A stretch of 64,000 bases of DNA from Sinorhizobium fredii (lineage in GTDB: Bacteria; Pseudomonadota; Alphaproteobacteria; Rhizobiales; Rhizobiaceae): positions 62,001-126,000 of the forward strand of contig NZ_CP024308.1 of assembly GCF_002944405.1 (NCBI RefSeq), in the 5' to 3' direction. Under the pieces are notes generated by a model. That model made no database searches. It worked only from the letters and a program-made list of their open reading frames with translations, and had not been told where the DNA came from. The position numbers and the translations under genes were made by a program. Below, piece after piece: positions 7,990-15,371 of the stretch. How positions within the stretch are numbered: the first letter of the stretch is position 1; every line of letters starts with the position of its first letter.

Positions 7990-8915
7990 TCAAATTGTCG
8001 AGACAATCACGCTCCTCCCAAGCCGCCGTCTCGGCGCGGAAGTCACGCAGCCGCCTGTTCAGAAAGGTGGTCGGGGACAAGGTTGTCCTGGCGTCGATCA
8101 TCTTTCTCTTCGCTTTGGTGGCCGCGACCATCGTCGCCAAGCTGGCAGGCGTCGATGCCTCAACCGCCCGCATTGCCGAGCGGCTTCTTGCGCCCTCGTG
8201 GGAGCATCCGCTGGGAACCGACGGTCTGGGGCGCGACATTCTGATGCGCACGATCCTCGGCGCATACAACTCGATCGTCATCGGTCTGGGTGCGGTTTTG
8301 ATCTCCGGAACGATCGGGACTGCGATGGGCATTCTCGCAGGCTACTTCGGCGGCAAGTGGGACGCGTTTATTATGCGTCTGGTGGAAATCCAGTTCGCCT
8401 TCCCCAACCTTCTTCTCATCGTCGCGGTGGTCTATTTCTTCGAGGCAAGCGTGTCGATCCTGATCGTGGTTTTGGCGGCCGTCTACTGGATGGTCTTTGC
8501 GACCGTCGTCCGATCGGCCGTGATGACGGCAAAGACCAGCCTGTTCGTGCGCGCCGCGCATTTCGCCGGCTGTTCGACCTCCACAATCGTGGCCCGTCAC
8601 ATCCTGCCAGCAGTGGCGCCGATTATCCTGACCCAGGCCATGCTTGAATTCGCTGCGGTCGTGCTTGCAGAATCGGGTCTGTCATTCCTTGGGCTCGGCG
8701 TACAGCCGCCCGCCGCATCATGGGGCCTGATGATTGCGGAAAGCCATGACTACATGGAAGACGCTTGGTGGAGCGTCTTTTTCCCAGGCCTCGCCATCGT
8801 TCTAACCGTGCTCGCCGCCAACCTGATCGGCAGCGCCTTCCGCGTCTGGCTTGACCCGCGTCAAAACAGCGAAAGGAACGCCGAAGACGTCACCAAGACC
8901 GAGGTCACGGTCTAA
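7986..8915 (+). CDS. ABC importer permease, DppC-like
   Basis: A 309-residue second permease. The DppC-type N-terminal pattern is present: a first membrane helix (VVLASIIFLFALVAATIV), then HPLGTDGLGRDILMRTILGA, which is diagnostic for this subunit. The C-terminal part has ESGLSFLGLGVQPPAASWG. The ATG at 7986 overlaps the stop of the preceding permease gene (ATGA), so translation is coupled. The longer frame that starts at 7308 is only read-through of the other gene in a different frame. Confidence 0.87.
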   Translation: MIKLSRQSRSSQAAVSARKSRSRLFRKVVGDKVVLASIIFLFALVAATIVAKLAGVDASTARIAERLLAPSWEHPLGTDGLGRDILMRTILGAYNSIVIGLGAVLISGTIGTAMGILAGYFGGKWDAFIMRLVEIQFAFPNLLLIVAVVYFFEASVSILIVVLAAVYWMVFATVVRSAVMTAKTSLFVRAAHFAGCSTSTIVARHILPAVAPIILTQAMLEFAAVVLAESGLSFLGLGVQPPAASWGLMIAESHDYMEDAWWSVFFPGLAIVLTVLAANLIGSAFRVWLDPRQNSERNAEDVTKTEVTV

Positions 8916-8939
8916 CCCGAAAAGGACGGGAGAGAGAAA

Positions 8940-9944
8940 ATGCAGACAGAGTTGTTAGCCCCGGATCGAAAGTCGATTACAGTCGGCGATGCATTGCTGG
9001 AAGTCGAGGGCCTTCAGGTGACGTTCGGCGATGCCTCTGATCCGCGGGCCGTGCGCGGAGTACAAGGAGCATCATTTTACGTTCGCGCTGGAGAAACACT
9101 CGGGATTGTCGGTGAATCGGGTTGCGGAAAGACCATGTCGGCGATGGCCGTGATCGATTTGTTGCCTGAGTTCGCCAAGGTAACCGGCGGCACAATTTCC
9201 TGGAAGGGCCGTGTATTGAACGCTCGGGAGGCGCGACGTCTCCGTGGGCGGTCCATCGCATTGATCCCGCAGGACGCGATGACTGCACTCAATCCCCTTC
9301 TAACGGTCGAGTCACAGATCGCGGAAGTGCTACGCAAGCATATGGGAATGCGCGGCAGCCAGGTTCGATCGCGAATAATGCAATTGCTCGAACTGGTGCG
9401 GATTGACGAACCCGCGCGCATCGCCGCTCAGCGTCCTTGGCAATTATCAGGTGGCATGGCTCAACGCGTCGTGATTGCAATGGCACTGGCCGCTGAACCC
9501 GAGCTTATCATTGCCGACGAGCCCACGACGGCGCTCGATGTGACCGTTCAGTCAGAAATTCTCGCGCTGCTGCATAGCCTGCAGACTGAGCTTCATCTGG
9601 CATTGGTGATGATCACCCATGACTTGGGGGTCGTGGCCCACATGACCAACCGAACGGCCGTTATGTACGCGGGGCGTGTCGTTGAAACGGGGCCTACGCG
9701 CGAGCTCTTCAGAGCGCCGGCACATCCTTACACACGAGGGCTGATTGCGGCCACGCCGCATCCCTTTGTCCGACAAGAGATGGTCGGCATTCGCGGTCAG
9801 GCGCCGCTGGCCCTGGTCAAGGAAGACGGCTGTAGTTACCGCGACCGCTGCGATCGCGCCACTTCCGCATGTGCGGTGCGCCCGGATTTGGCAAGCCACC
9901 ACACTGAAGAGCAGCGCGCGGTAGCGTGCTGGTATGCCGATTAG
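8940..9944 (+). CDS. ABC importer ATPase, DppD/OppD-like
   Basis: A 334-residue ATPase with Walker A GESGCGKT (about residue 58), signature [15 protein letters not shown] and Walker [13 protein letters not shown]. The C-terminal cysteine-containing tail ([14 protein letters not shown]) is typical of this subfamily. It is the last gene of the importer operon, with GGGAGAG upstream of the ATG. It works as a heterodimer with the ATPase encoded at 4350. A hairpin terminator follows at 10031. Confidence 0.87.
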   Translation: MQTELLAPDRKSITVGDALLEVEGLQVTFGDASDPRAVRGVQGASFYVRAGETLGIVGESGCGKTMSAMAVIDLLPEFAKVTGGTISWKGRVLNAREARRLRGRSIALIPQDAMTALNPLLTVESQIAEVLRKHMGMRGSQVRSRIMQLLELVRIDEPARIAAQRPWQLSGGMAQRVVIAMALAAEPELIIADEPTTALDVTVQSEILALLHSLQTELHLALVMITHDLGVVAHMTNRTAVMYAGRVVETGPTRELFRAPAHPYTRGLIAATPHPFVRQEMVGIRGQAPLALVKEDGCSYRDRCDRATSACAVRPDLASHHTEEQRAVACWYAD

Positions 9945-10030
9945 CCGCGTTTGGCCCCGACTTTCCAGACAGGGCTGCTCCGCCCCCAAGGAGCGCCTTC
10001 CCTTTCAGAAACTAGGGCGAGGAGGCCTGC

Positions 10031-10056
10031 AGGGGCGCGCTCAATTCAGCGCCCCT
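10031..10056. terminator. Hairpin between converging genes
   Basis: AGGGGCGC (10031-10038) pairs perfectly with 10049-10056 around a 10-base loop. It sits between the importer operon and the converging MarR gene. No long T-run follows, so strength is uncertain. Confidence 0.5.
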
Positions 10057-10074
10057 AGATCGCCGCAGCCAAGT

Positions 10075-10530
10075 TCACTCGGACTCGATGATCCTGTTAA
10101 TAAGCGCCAATCCACGCTCGAGATCATGACGGTCGCGATCGTCCAGATGGCGAATGATCAATGTCGTCAGCCAGTCCTCGCGCATCGCGAAAATGTCTTC
10201 GAGCGTCTTAGTGCCTTTTGGCGTCATTTCGAGCAGCATTTGCCGGCCGTCGGTCGGATGCGGGCGTCGACCAATCAATCCGTCTTTTTCGAGAGCCTTG
10301 ACGGTTGCCGTCATTGACTGGGGTCGAACGCGCTCAGCCGCTGCAAGGTCATTGGTACTCAACGCGCCGCGTCGTTGAAGGTGACCCAGTACGGTGAGTT
10401 GCGAGAGAGGCGGGCCTGCCTCTATGCGAACCCGCCTTGCTCCTCGTCCCAGAATGTCGCGCAGCTGGAACGCGAGCCGTGTCGCGGAGCTTCTTTCATC
10501 CTCGGATTCTATCACCTGTTTTTTCTGCAA
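10075..10530 (-). CDS. MarR family transcriptional regulator
   Basis: A 151-residue winged-helix regulator. The order is typical of MarR: LSQLTVLGHLQRRGALSTNDLA, then RPQSMTATVKALEKDGLIGRR with wing residues HPTDGRQMLLEMTPKG. The only start in frame near a ribosome site is TTG at 10530, ten bases after AAGGAG on the minus strand. It lies between the importer operon and the divergent MFS gene. Both of these have the same 19-bp dyad at their promoters, so it is the natural candidate to bind it. MarR proteins usually repress and are released by small aromatic ligands. That role is inferred here. Confidence 0.85.
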   Translation of the reverse strand: MQKKQVIESEDERSSATRLAFQLRDILGRGARRVRIEAGPPLSQLTVLGHLQRRGALSTNDLAAAERVRPQSMTATVKALEKDGLIGRRPHPTDGRQMLLEMTPKGTKTLEDIFAMREDWLTTLIIRHLDDRDRHDLERGLALINRIIESE

Positions 10531-10716
10531 GGCTCAGTCACTCCTTTAATATGCAATGCAGTATTCTCAAACGAACGACAGATCGAGCTCTTGAATTCAC
10601 TTGCGCCGCTCCCACTCATCGCGATCGGAGCCGCAGGTACTCCAAGATTCTGAGGAACGAAGGACGTCCGTCGAGATACTACAAATCTCGCTTCAAGCTA
10701 GCGCTCGGACAGTCAT

Positions 10717-10748
10717 TTGCCAAGTGTAATATTCAGGCATACTGATCA
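10717..10748 (+). promoter_or_regulatory. MFS promoter with 19-bp operator, site C
   Basis: TTGCCA (10717-10722) and TACTGA (10740-10745) are spaced 17 bp apart. The motif TATTCAG-GCATA-CTGATCA covers 10730-10748 and overlaps the -10 box exactly as at site A. It lies 133 bp before the likely MFS start, leaving a long untranslated leader. Confidence 0.6.
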
Positions 10749-10881
10749 GGACTGCCTCATTATCGAAGCGACGCTCCCCCTCAGTTCTGAAAATCCAAGC
10801 GAGCATCAGCGCGCGTTGACAGTTCGCTTGAACTCTGATTTATGGTGTTCCAGTTTGGTATACCAAGTGTGGACGCTTCTT

Positions 10882-12126
10882 ATGGACTCGGCTCCTCATT
10901 CCGCTGGCGACAACTACTGGCAGCGCAACCTTGCGATCTGTGTGTTCGGGTCCTTCGCAACTATTTTTGCGATGACTCTCGTTCTCCCATTCTTGCCCAT
11001 CTACGTTGAGCAGCTCGGAGTGGAGGGACATGCTGCCGTGGCGCAGTGGTCCGGTATAGCTTACGGCGCGAACTTCCTTTCGGCGGGCCTGATCGCCCCG
11101 CTTTGGGGACGTCTGGGCGACAGGTTCGGGTATAAACCCATGCTTCTCCGAGCCAGCTTAGGGATGGCGCTGTTAATGCCGCTTATGGGGCTCGCGACCG
11201 ATATCTGGCAGTTCGCAGGATTGCGCCTTCTCGCAGGGATCGCTGGTGGCTATGCATCCGGAGCTGTAATCCTAGTCGCAGCTCAAACGCCGAAAGCGCG
11301 CTCAGGCTGGGCCCTTGGTTTGCTGGCCTCCGGCGTCATGGCTGGAAATCTTCTGGGACCATTAATCGGTGGCTCGCTGCCGCCCTTGATAGGCCTTCGG
11401 CCGATCTTTTGGGCGGCCGGTGGACTGATTTTTGTCGCCTTTGTTGCCACGCTGTTTTTCGTCAGAGAGATGCCGAAGACCCGACCGCCCTTGACGGAGG
11501 ATCAGACGAGTGGGTGGTCGCAAATTCCCAACAAAGGCATCATCATGACGATGATGTGGACCGGCCTTCTATTAATGGTCGCGAACCTATCGATTGAGCC
11601 AATAATAACAGTCTACGTTCGTTCTCTTGTCCAGAATGTGGGATCTGGGTCGGTCTTCGGTGAAAATACCGCCCATGTGACGTTTCTTGCCGGTCTTGTG
11701 GTATCGGCAGCGGCACTTGGAAGCATCCTTTCGGCTTCATGGCTGGGCAAGGTCGCGGACCGCTTGGGTCATGCCAAAGTAATTACCATGGCACTTGCAA
11801 TGGCAGGATTGTTGGTGATCCCCCAAGCCTTCGTTACACACGGATGGCAATTGATCGGTTTGCGCTTCCTTATGGGGCTGGCTCTGGGGGGATTGTTGCC
11901 ATGCGTCGCCGCCGTGATCCGTCACAACGTTCCGCAGAACCTGGTTGGCACGGTGCTCGGCTATTCGCTGTCCTCGCAGTTTGCCGGACAGGTGTTGGGC
12001 CCATTGATGGGCGGGTTCGTCGCAGGCCACATCGGCACCAGGGCGGTATTCTTCGGAACCGCCGCACTGCTTTTCCTCGGCGCTGCGTGCAATTTCAAAG
12101 TCCTGCGCGCCTCCAGGCACGCTTGA
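10882..12126 (+). CDS. MFS transporter, drug/proton antiporter type (MdtG-like)
   Basis: A 414-residue major facilitator protein with about 12 hydrophobic segments. The loop 2-3 motif is WGRLGDRFGYKPMLLR, and the second half has the matching LGKVADRLGHAKVI. The motif GLLASGVMAGNLLGPLIGG in helix 5 resembles the antiporter motif C of 12-helix drug exporters. The ATG at 10882 is chosen because the protein then starts just before helix 1. Frames further upstream run through the promoter. The shared operator suggests it is co-regulated with the importer, perhaps to export a toxic substrate or intermediate. Confidence 0.83.
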   Translation: MDSAPHSAGDNYWQRNLAICVFGSFATIFAMTLVLPFLPIYVEQLGVEGHAAVAQWSGIAYGANFLSAGLIAPLWGRLGDRFGYKPMLLRASLGMALLMPLMGLATDIWQFAGLRLLAGIAGGYASGAVILVAAQTPKARSGWALGLLASGVMAGNLLGPLIGGSLPPLIGLRPIFWAAGGLIFVAFVATLFFVREMPKTRPPLTEDQTSGWSQIPNKGIIMTMMWTGLLLMVANLSIEPIITVYVRSLVQNVGSGSVFGENTAHVTFLAGLVVSAAALGSILSASWLGKVADRLGHAKVITMALAMAGLLVIPQAFVTHGWQLIGLRFLMGLALGGLLPCVAAVIRHNVPQNLVGTVLGYSLSSQFAGQVLGPLMGGFVAGHIGTRAVFFGTAALLFLGAACNFKVLRASRHA

Positions 12127-12239
12127 GGCTCATCCGACAACCTCAGGTGCGGTCAGATGTTGCGAGACATAGGCAAGAGCCCGGGTGTCTCCATCAACCG
12201 GCCCGCTTCGGATTGGCCGCGTTCGCTGTGCGTCACGGC

Positions 12240-12420
12240 CGCCCGAGCCCCCGACAGGATATTCGACGTTCAAGCAGTCCGGTGGTGATCAAGCCTTCGT
12301 TCACGCCGGCAATACCGTATTTCAGTCTCTCCGAAACGCGTGCGGCCCGTCGGAGAATTTTCTCCGCCCCGATCGCCCGGACGGGCTTCAGCCGGACCGG
12401 AGTCGGACACCGGGCGGATG
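12240..12420 (-). pseudogene. Remnant of an aldehyde dehydrogenase C-terminus
   Basis: On the minus strand one frame reads AARVSERLKYGIAGVNEGLI, which closely resembles the segment before the C-terminus of succinate-semialdehyde-type dehydrogenases (RVAEALEYGMVGVNEGLIS). The usual continuation APFGGVKESGxGRE is not present in this frame. A different frame shows YPVGG. No full domain exists on either side. It therefore looks like a decayed fragment left between the MFS gene and scoB. The rest of 12127-12507 holds nothing else I recognise. Confidence 0.4.
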
Positions 12421-12507
12421 ACCTGCGCGGTGGCCGAACACGGACATCCAGGCTTGCGCCCGCGCTCCGCTCTTACGCGGGGCGCTGGGTCGTTCGAGAG
12501 CGAATTC

Positions 12508-13143
12508 TCAAGCCAAATAATGGGCTGTCGTCTTTGCCGCGATTTCTCCCGCTGAGACGCCATCTGCGAGTTCGACCAGTGAAAACGGCGCGCCGGCAGA
12601 CGCCCGTTCAAAGACGCAAAGATCGGTGATAATCGTGTCCACGACGTTGCGGCCGGTCAGCGGCAGGCTGCAGGAAGGCACGAATTTCGGCGAGCCCTCC
12701 TTTGATACGTGCTCCATGAGCACGACGATCTTCTTGACGCCAGCAACAAGATCCATGGCGCCGCCCATGCCCTTGATCATCTTGCCGGGGATCATCCAGT
12801 TGGCGATATCGCCACCTTCGCTGACCTCCATGGCGCCGAGGACCGTCAAGTCTATGTGGCCACCGCGGATCATGGCGAAACTGTCGGAGCTTGAAAAGTA
12901 GCTGCTGCTCGCCAGTTCTGTGATCGTCTGCTTCCCGGCATTGATCAAGTCGGGGTCCTCGTCCCCTTCATAGGGAAACGGTCCGATTCCGAGCATCCCG
13001 TTTTCCGACTGGAGCGTGACCTCGATGCCAGGCGGAATATGGTTGGCGACCAGCGTTGGAATGCCTATACCGAGGTTGACGTAAAAGCCGTCCTTCAAAG
13101 ACTGGGCGGCGCGCGCCGCCATTTGGTCGCGTGTCCAGGCCAT
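12508..13143 (-). CDS. scoB: Succinyl-CoA:3-ketoacid CoA-transferase subunit B
   Basis: A 211-residue CoA-transferase beta subunit. The catalytic glutamate lies in the motif SENGMLG (about residue 47). [13 protein letters not shown] precedes it, and later come [14 protein letters not shown] ([14 protein letters not shown]) and [15 protein letters not shown] blocks. With the alpha subunit it moves CoA from succinyl-CoA to acetoacetate or a related 3-oxoacid in the cytoplasm. Its ATG overlaps the stop of scoA by one base, so the pair is coupled. 3-oxoadipate transferase (PcaJ) is the main alternative. The alpha-subunit signature favours the acetoacetate type. Confidence 0.82.
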   Translation of the reverse strand: MAWTRDQMAARAAQSLKDGFYVNLGIGIPTLVANHIPPGIEVTLQSENGMLGIGPFPYEGDEDPDLINAGKQTITELASSSYFSSSDSFAMIRGGHIDLTVLGAMEVSEGGDIANWMIPGKMIKGMGGAMDLVAGVKKIVVLMEHVSKEGSPKFVPSCSLPLTGRNVVDTIITDLCVFERASAGAPFSLVELADGVSAGEIAAKTTAHYLA

Positions 13144-13853
13144 TACACTGCCTCCCTGCGGCGCACTGTCCGCGATTCGATCTTCTTCTCGTAGGGGCTG
13201 CCGACAATCAGCCGCTTCACGTAGATCCCGGGAAGGTGAATGCTGTCGGGATCGAGGCTTCCCGTCGGGACGATCTCCTCGACTTCGGCAACGCAGATCT
13301 TGGCGGCTGTCGCCATCGGTTGATTGAAGTTTCGCGCTGTCTTGCGAAAGATCAGATTGCCGCTTTCATCGGCCTTCCAGCCCTTAACGATTGCGAGATC
13401 GGCGAAGATGCCTCGCTCGAGCAAATATTCCTGACCATCGAAAAACTTCGTTTCTTTACCTTCGGCCACCACGGTTCCGACACCGGTTTTTGTATAAAAG
13501 CCCGGGATACCGGCGCCGCCGGCACGGCAGCGTTCGGCGAGCGTGCCTTGAGGACAGAACTCGACTTCCAGTTCGCCGGCAAGATACTGTCGCTCGAACT
13601 CCTTATTTTCCCCGACATAGCTGGAGATCATCTTCCTGATCTGGCGGGTTCTGAGCAATTTGCCCAAGCCTTCATTGTCGATTCCGGCGTTGTTCGACGC
13701 AACGGTCAGGTCCGACACGCCGGAATCGCGCAAAGCATCGATCAGCCGCTCCGGAATTCCGCACAAACCGAAACCGCCCGCGCAAATAGTCATGCCCTCA
13801 AAAAGCAGGCCGTCTAGTGCTGCGACGGCGTCGGGGTAGAGTTTTCTTGCCAC
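13143..13853 (-). CDS. scoA: Succinyl-CoA:3-ketoacid CoA-transferase subunit A
   Basis: A 236-residue CoA-transferase alpha subunit. It has the glycine-rich [10 protein letters not shown] motif (about residue 26), as in acetoacetate-type SCOT enzymes, and [10 protein letters not shown] near residue 112. The start is GTG at 13853, preceded by AAAGGAG on the minus strand. It forms the A2B2 or AB enzyme with ScoB and is transcribed away from the LysR gene next door. Acetoacetate is also the product of the homogentisate pathway encoded at the right end of the window. Confidence 0.83.
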   Translation of the reverse strand: MARKLYPDAVAALDGLLFEGMTICAGGFGLCGIPERLIDALRDSGVSDLTVASNNAGIDNEGLGKLLRTRQIRKMISSYVGENKEFERQYLAGELEVEFCPQGTLAERCRAGGAGIPGFYTKTGVGTVVAEGKETKFFDGQEYLLERGIFADLAIVKGWKADESGNLIFRKTARNFNQPMATAAKICVAEVEEIVPTGSLDPDSIHLPGIYVKRLIVGSPYEKKIESRTVRRREAV

Positions 13854-13908
13854 GATATTCTCCTTTGTGGGGGGTGATCGGACATCATTTTCAACATTAA
13901 CTCCAATT

Positions 13909-13928
13909 GTTTATTTTTTGTGATAAAC
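13909..13928. promoter_or_regulatory. Inverted repeat in the scoA/LysR divergent region
   Basis: GTTTAT (13909-13914) and ATAAAC (13923-13928) form a perfect dyad with an 8-bp spacer, just upstream of the LysR start and between divergent genes. This fits a LysR-type binding site. Confidence 0.5.
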
Positions 13929-13935
13929 ATAAACG

Positions 13936-14877
13936 ATGTCTATCAATCGGATCTCGCTCTATCATCTCGAAACGCTGCTGTGGATCGCACGCTTGGGCAC
14001 GTTTGCGGCCGCCGCTGAGAAATTGAACACGACCCAGCCGGCAATATCGGCGCGCATTGGCGAACTCGAGGAAAGACTGGGGGCGAAGCTGTTCCAGCGG
14101 AATGGCCGCGCCGCCAATTTGACGCCCGCGGGTCGGCAACTCGTGCGCGAATATCGACCGATCTGGGATCAGTTGCAGGACACCCTTCTTCGCAGTGCAG
14201 GGTTCGACCAGATAAGAGGGATCGTGCGCGTAGGTGCCGGGGAAATAGCAGCAGCCACCTGTTTGCCGCGGTTTGTAGCGGAGACGCAGGATAGATGGCC
14301 GGATCTAACATTCGAAATTGAAATTGAACTGACGGCGCCGATGATCCAGGCGCTTCTCAACGGGAGAATTGATCTCGCCTTTGCCGCCGGAATGGTCGCG
14401 CACCCCGCATTGAGAGCGACGCCAATCGGTGCTGCCGAACTGCTTTGGGTGGCTAGCCCTCCCGTTGCGAAACAAATGGAGGAGGAGAGTGATGCAGTTT
14501 TCTCGCTCTGGTCGTTGCCAAGCCATTCGCCGATTTATCAGGTCATGAAAGACGCCCTCGACGAAATTCCAGTTAAGAAACACGTCATCAATCTTTGCAG
14601 CAACGTTCGCATGATCATCGATATTGTGACGATTGGAAACGGTTTCGCGCTGATCCCGAAATCCATGATCCGCTCGCAGCTTGAGAACGGATCCCTAGTT
14701 CAGATCATGGCGGGTTGGCAGGTTGAACCAATAATGTTTCATGTCGTCGCCCGGGCGGCGGAAGGCGATCCGGTCGTCAACCAGGTCGTGCGGTATGCAA
14801 GCGGCCTCACCCTTGAATCAGATCCGTTTGTCCGTGGTAGTCGCGTGGGCCGGGTTGGCGCGCCGTCATCGCTCTAA
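13936..14877 (+). CDS. LysR family transcriptional regulator
   Basis: A 313-residue LysR regulator. The N-terminal winged helix is clear: LETLLWIARLGTFAAAAEKL, then TQPAISARIGELEERLGAKL and FQRNGRAANLTPAG. A substrate-binding domain of two alpha/beta lobes follows. It is divergent from scoAB with an 82-bp gap holding a GTTTAT-N8-ATAAAC dyad. It therefore probably controls the CoA-transferase genes and itself. The inducer is unknown. A ketoacid is a reasonable guess. Confidence 0.86.
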   Translation: MSINRISLYHLETLLWIARLGTFAAAAEKLNTTQPAISARIGELEERLGAKLFQRNGRAANLTPAGRQLVREYRPIWDQLQDTLLRSAGFDQIRGIVRVGAGEIAAATCLPRFVAETQDRWPDLTFEIEIELTAPMIQALLNGRIDLAFAAGMVAHPALRATPIGAAELLWVASPPVAKQMEEESDAVFSLWSLPSHSPIYQVMKDALDEIPVKKHVINLCSNVRMIIDIVTIGNGFALIPKSMIRSQLENGSLVQIMAGWQVEPIMFHVVARAAEGDPVVNQVVRYASGLTLESDPFVRGSRVGRVGAPSSL

Positions 14878-15371
14878 TTGTTTCGCGCTTCGTCGAGTTC
14901 CATAGCGGTCTTCGTCTTGTGGAGATGCTCGGATGGGAATCGCGGTTGGTGCCGACCGTTGCGCCGGGAGTTTGGCGCCTGTGTGCTTGGGCTTGTCGTG
15001 CTCTGTGTCGACTCGAACCCCGGTGCATCTGGTCACGGAGTAGGTTTGCGGTACCGCTTGATGCCGCCCACAAACCGATCTGATAGCACAGAAGAGAAAA
15101 AGAAAAAGGGCCGTCGGAAAAACCGCGGCCCATGAGTTTTGAAGGTATGAACCTCCAGAGGGGAACAGTTGTTGCAGCGGAACTGGGAGGAAAACCGCCA
15201 TGTGCATCAACTGTGTGCATCATGATCGTTTTTTGATCATTTGGGAAACGTTTTTTGTGCAATGCAGCTATGCAAATCCCGGGCCTGCCGTGCGAGTGGC
15301 CACAGCCCCGCGGTACCAACGGGCGTCGGTTGCGCTCGAGACGGTGCCTAACGACAGAAGCGTTTCTTGGG
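14878..15371. other. Intergenic region of 494 bp
   Basis: It contains the terminator hairpin of the PAS-GGDEF-EAL gene (listed separately). There is a doubtful short frame at 15200-15391 with GGGAGG before its ATG and a CINCVHH start. A direct repeat TGTGCATCA occurs at 15201-15209 and 15214-15222, and a small palindrome ATGATC/GATCAT at 15222-15240. No recognised gene. Confidence 0.5.
15092..15131 (-). terminator. Rho-independent terminator for the minus-strand gene 15372-17834
   Basis: On the minus strand a stem GGGCCG/CGGCCC extends by CGG/CCG with one bulged base and an A/T loop (15108-15131). It is followed by two T-runs (plus-strand A-runs at 15092-15107). It lies about 240 bp past the stop codon. 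Confidence 0.65.
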
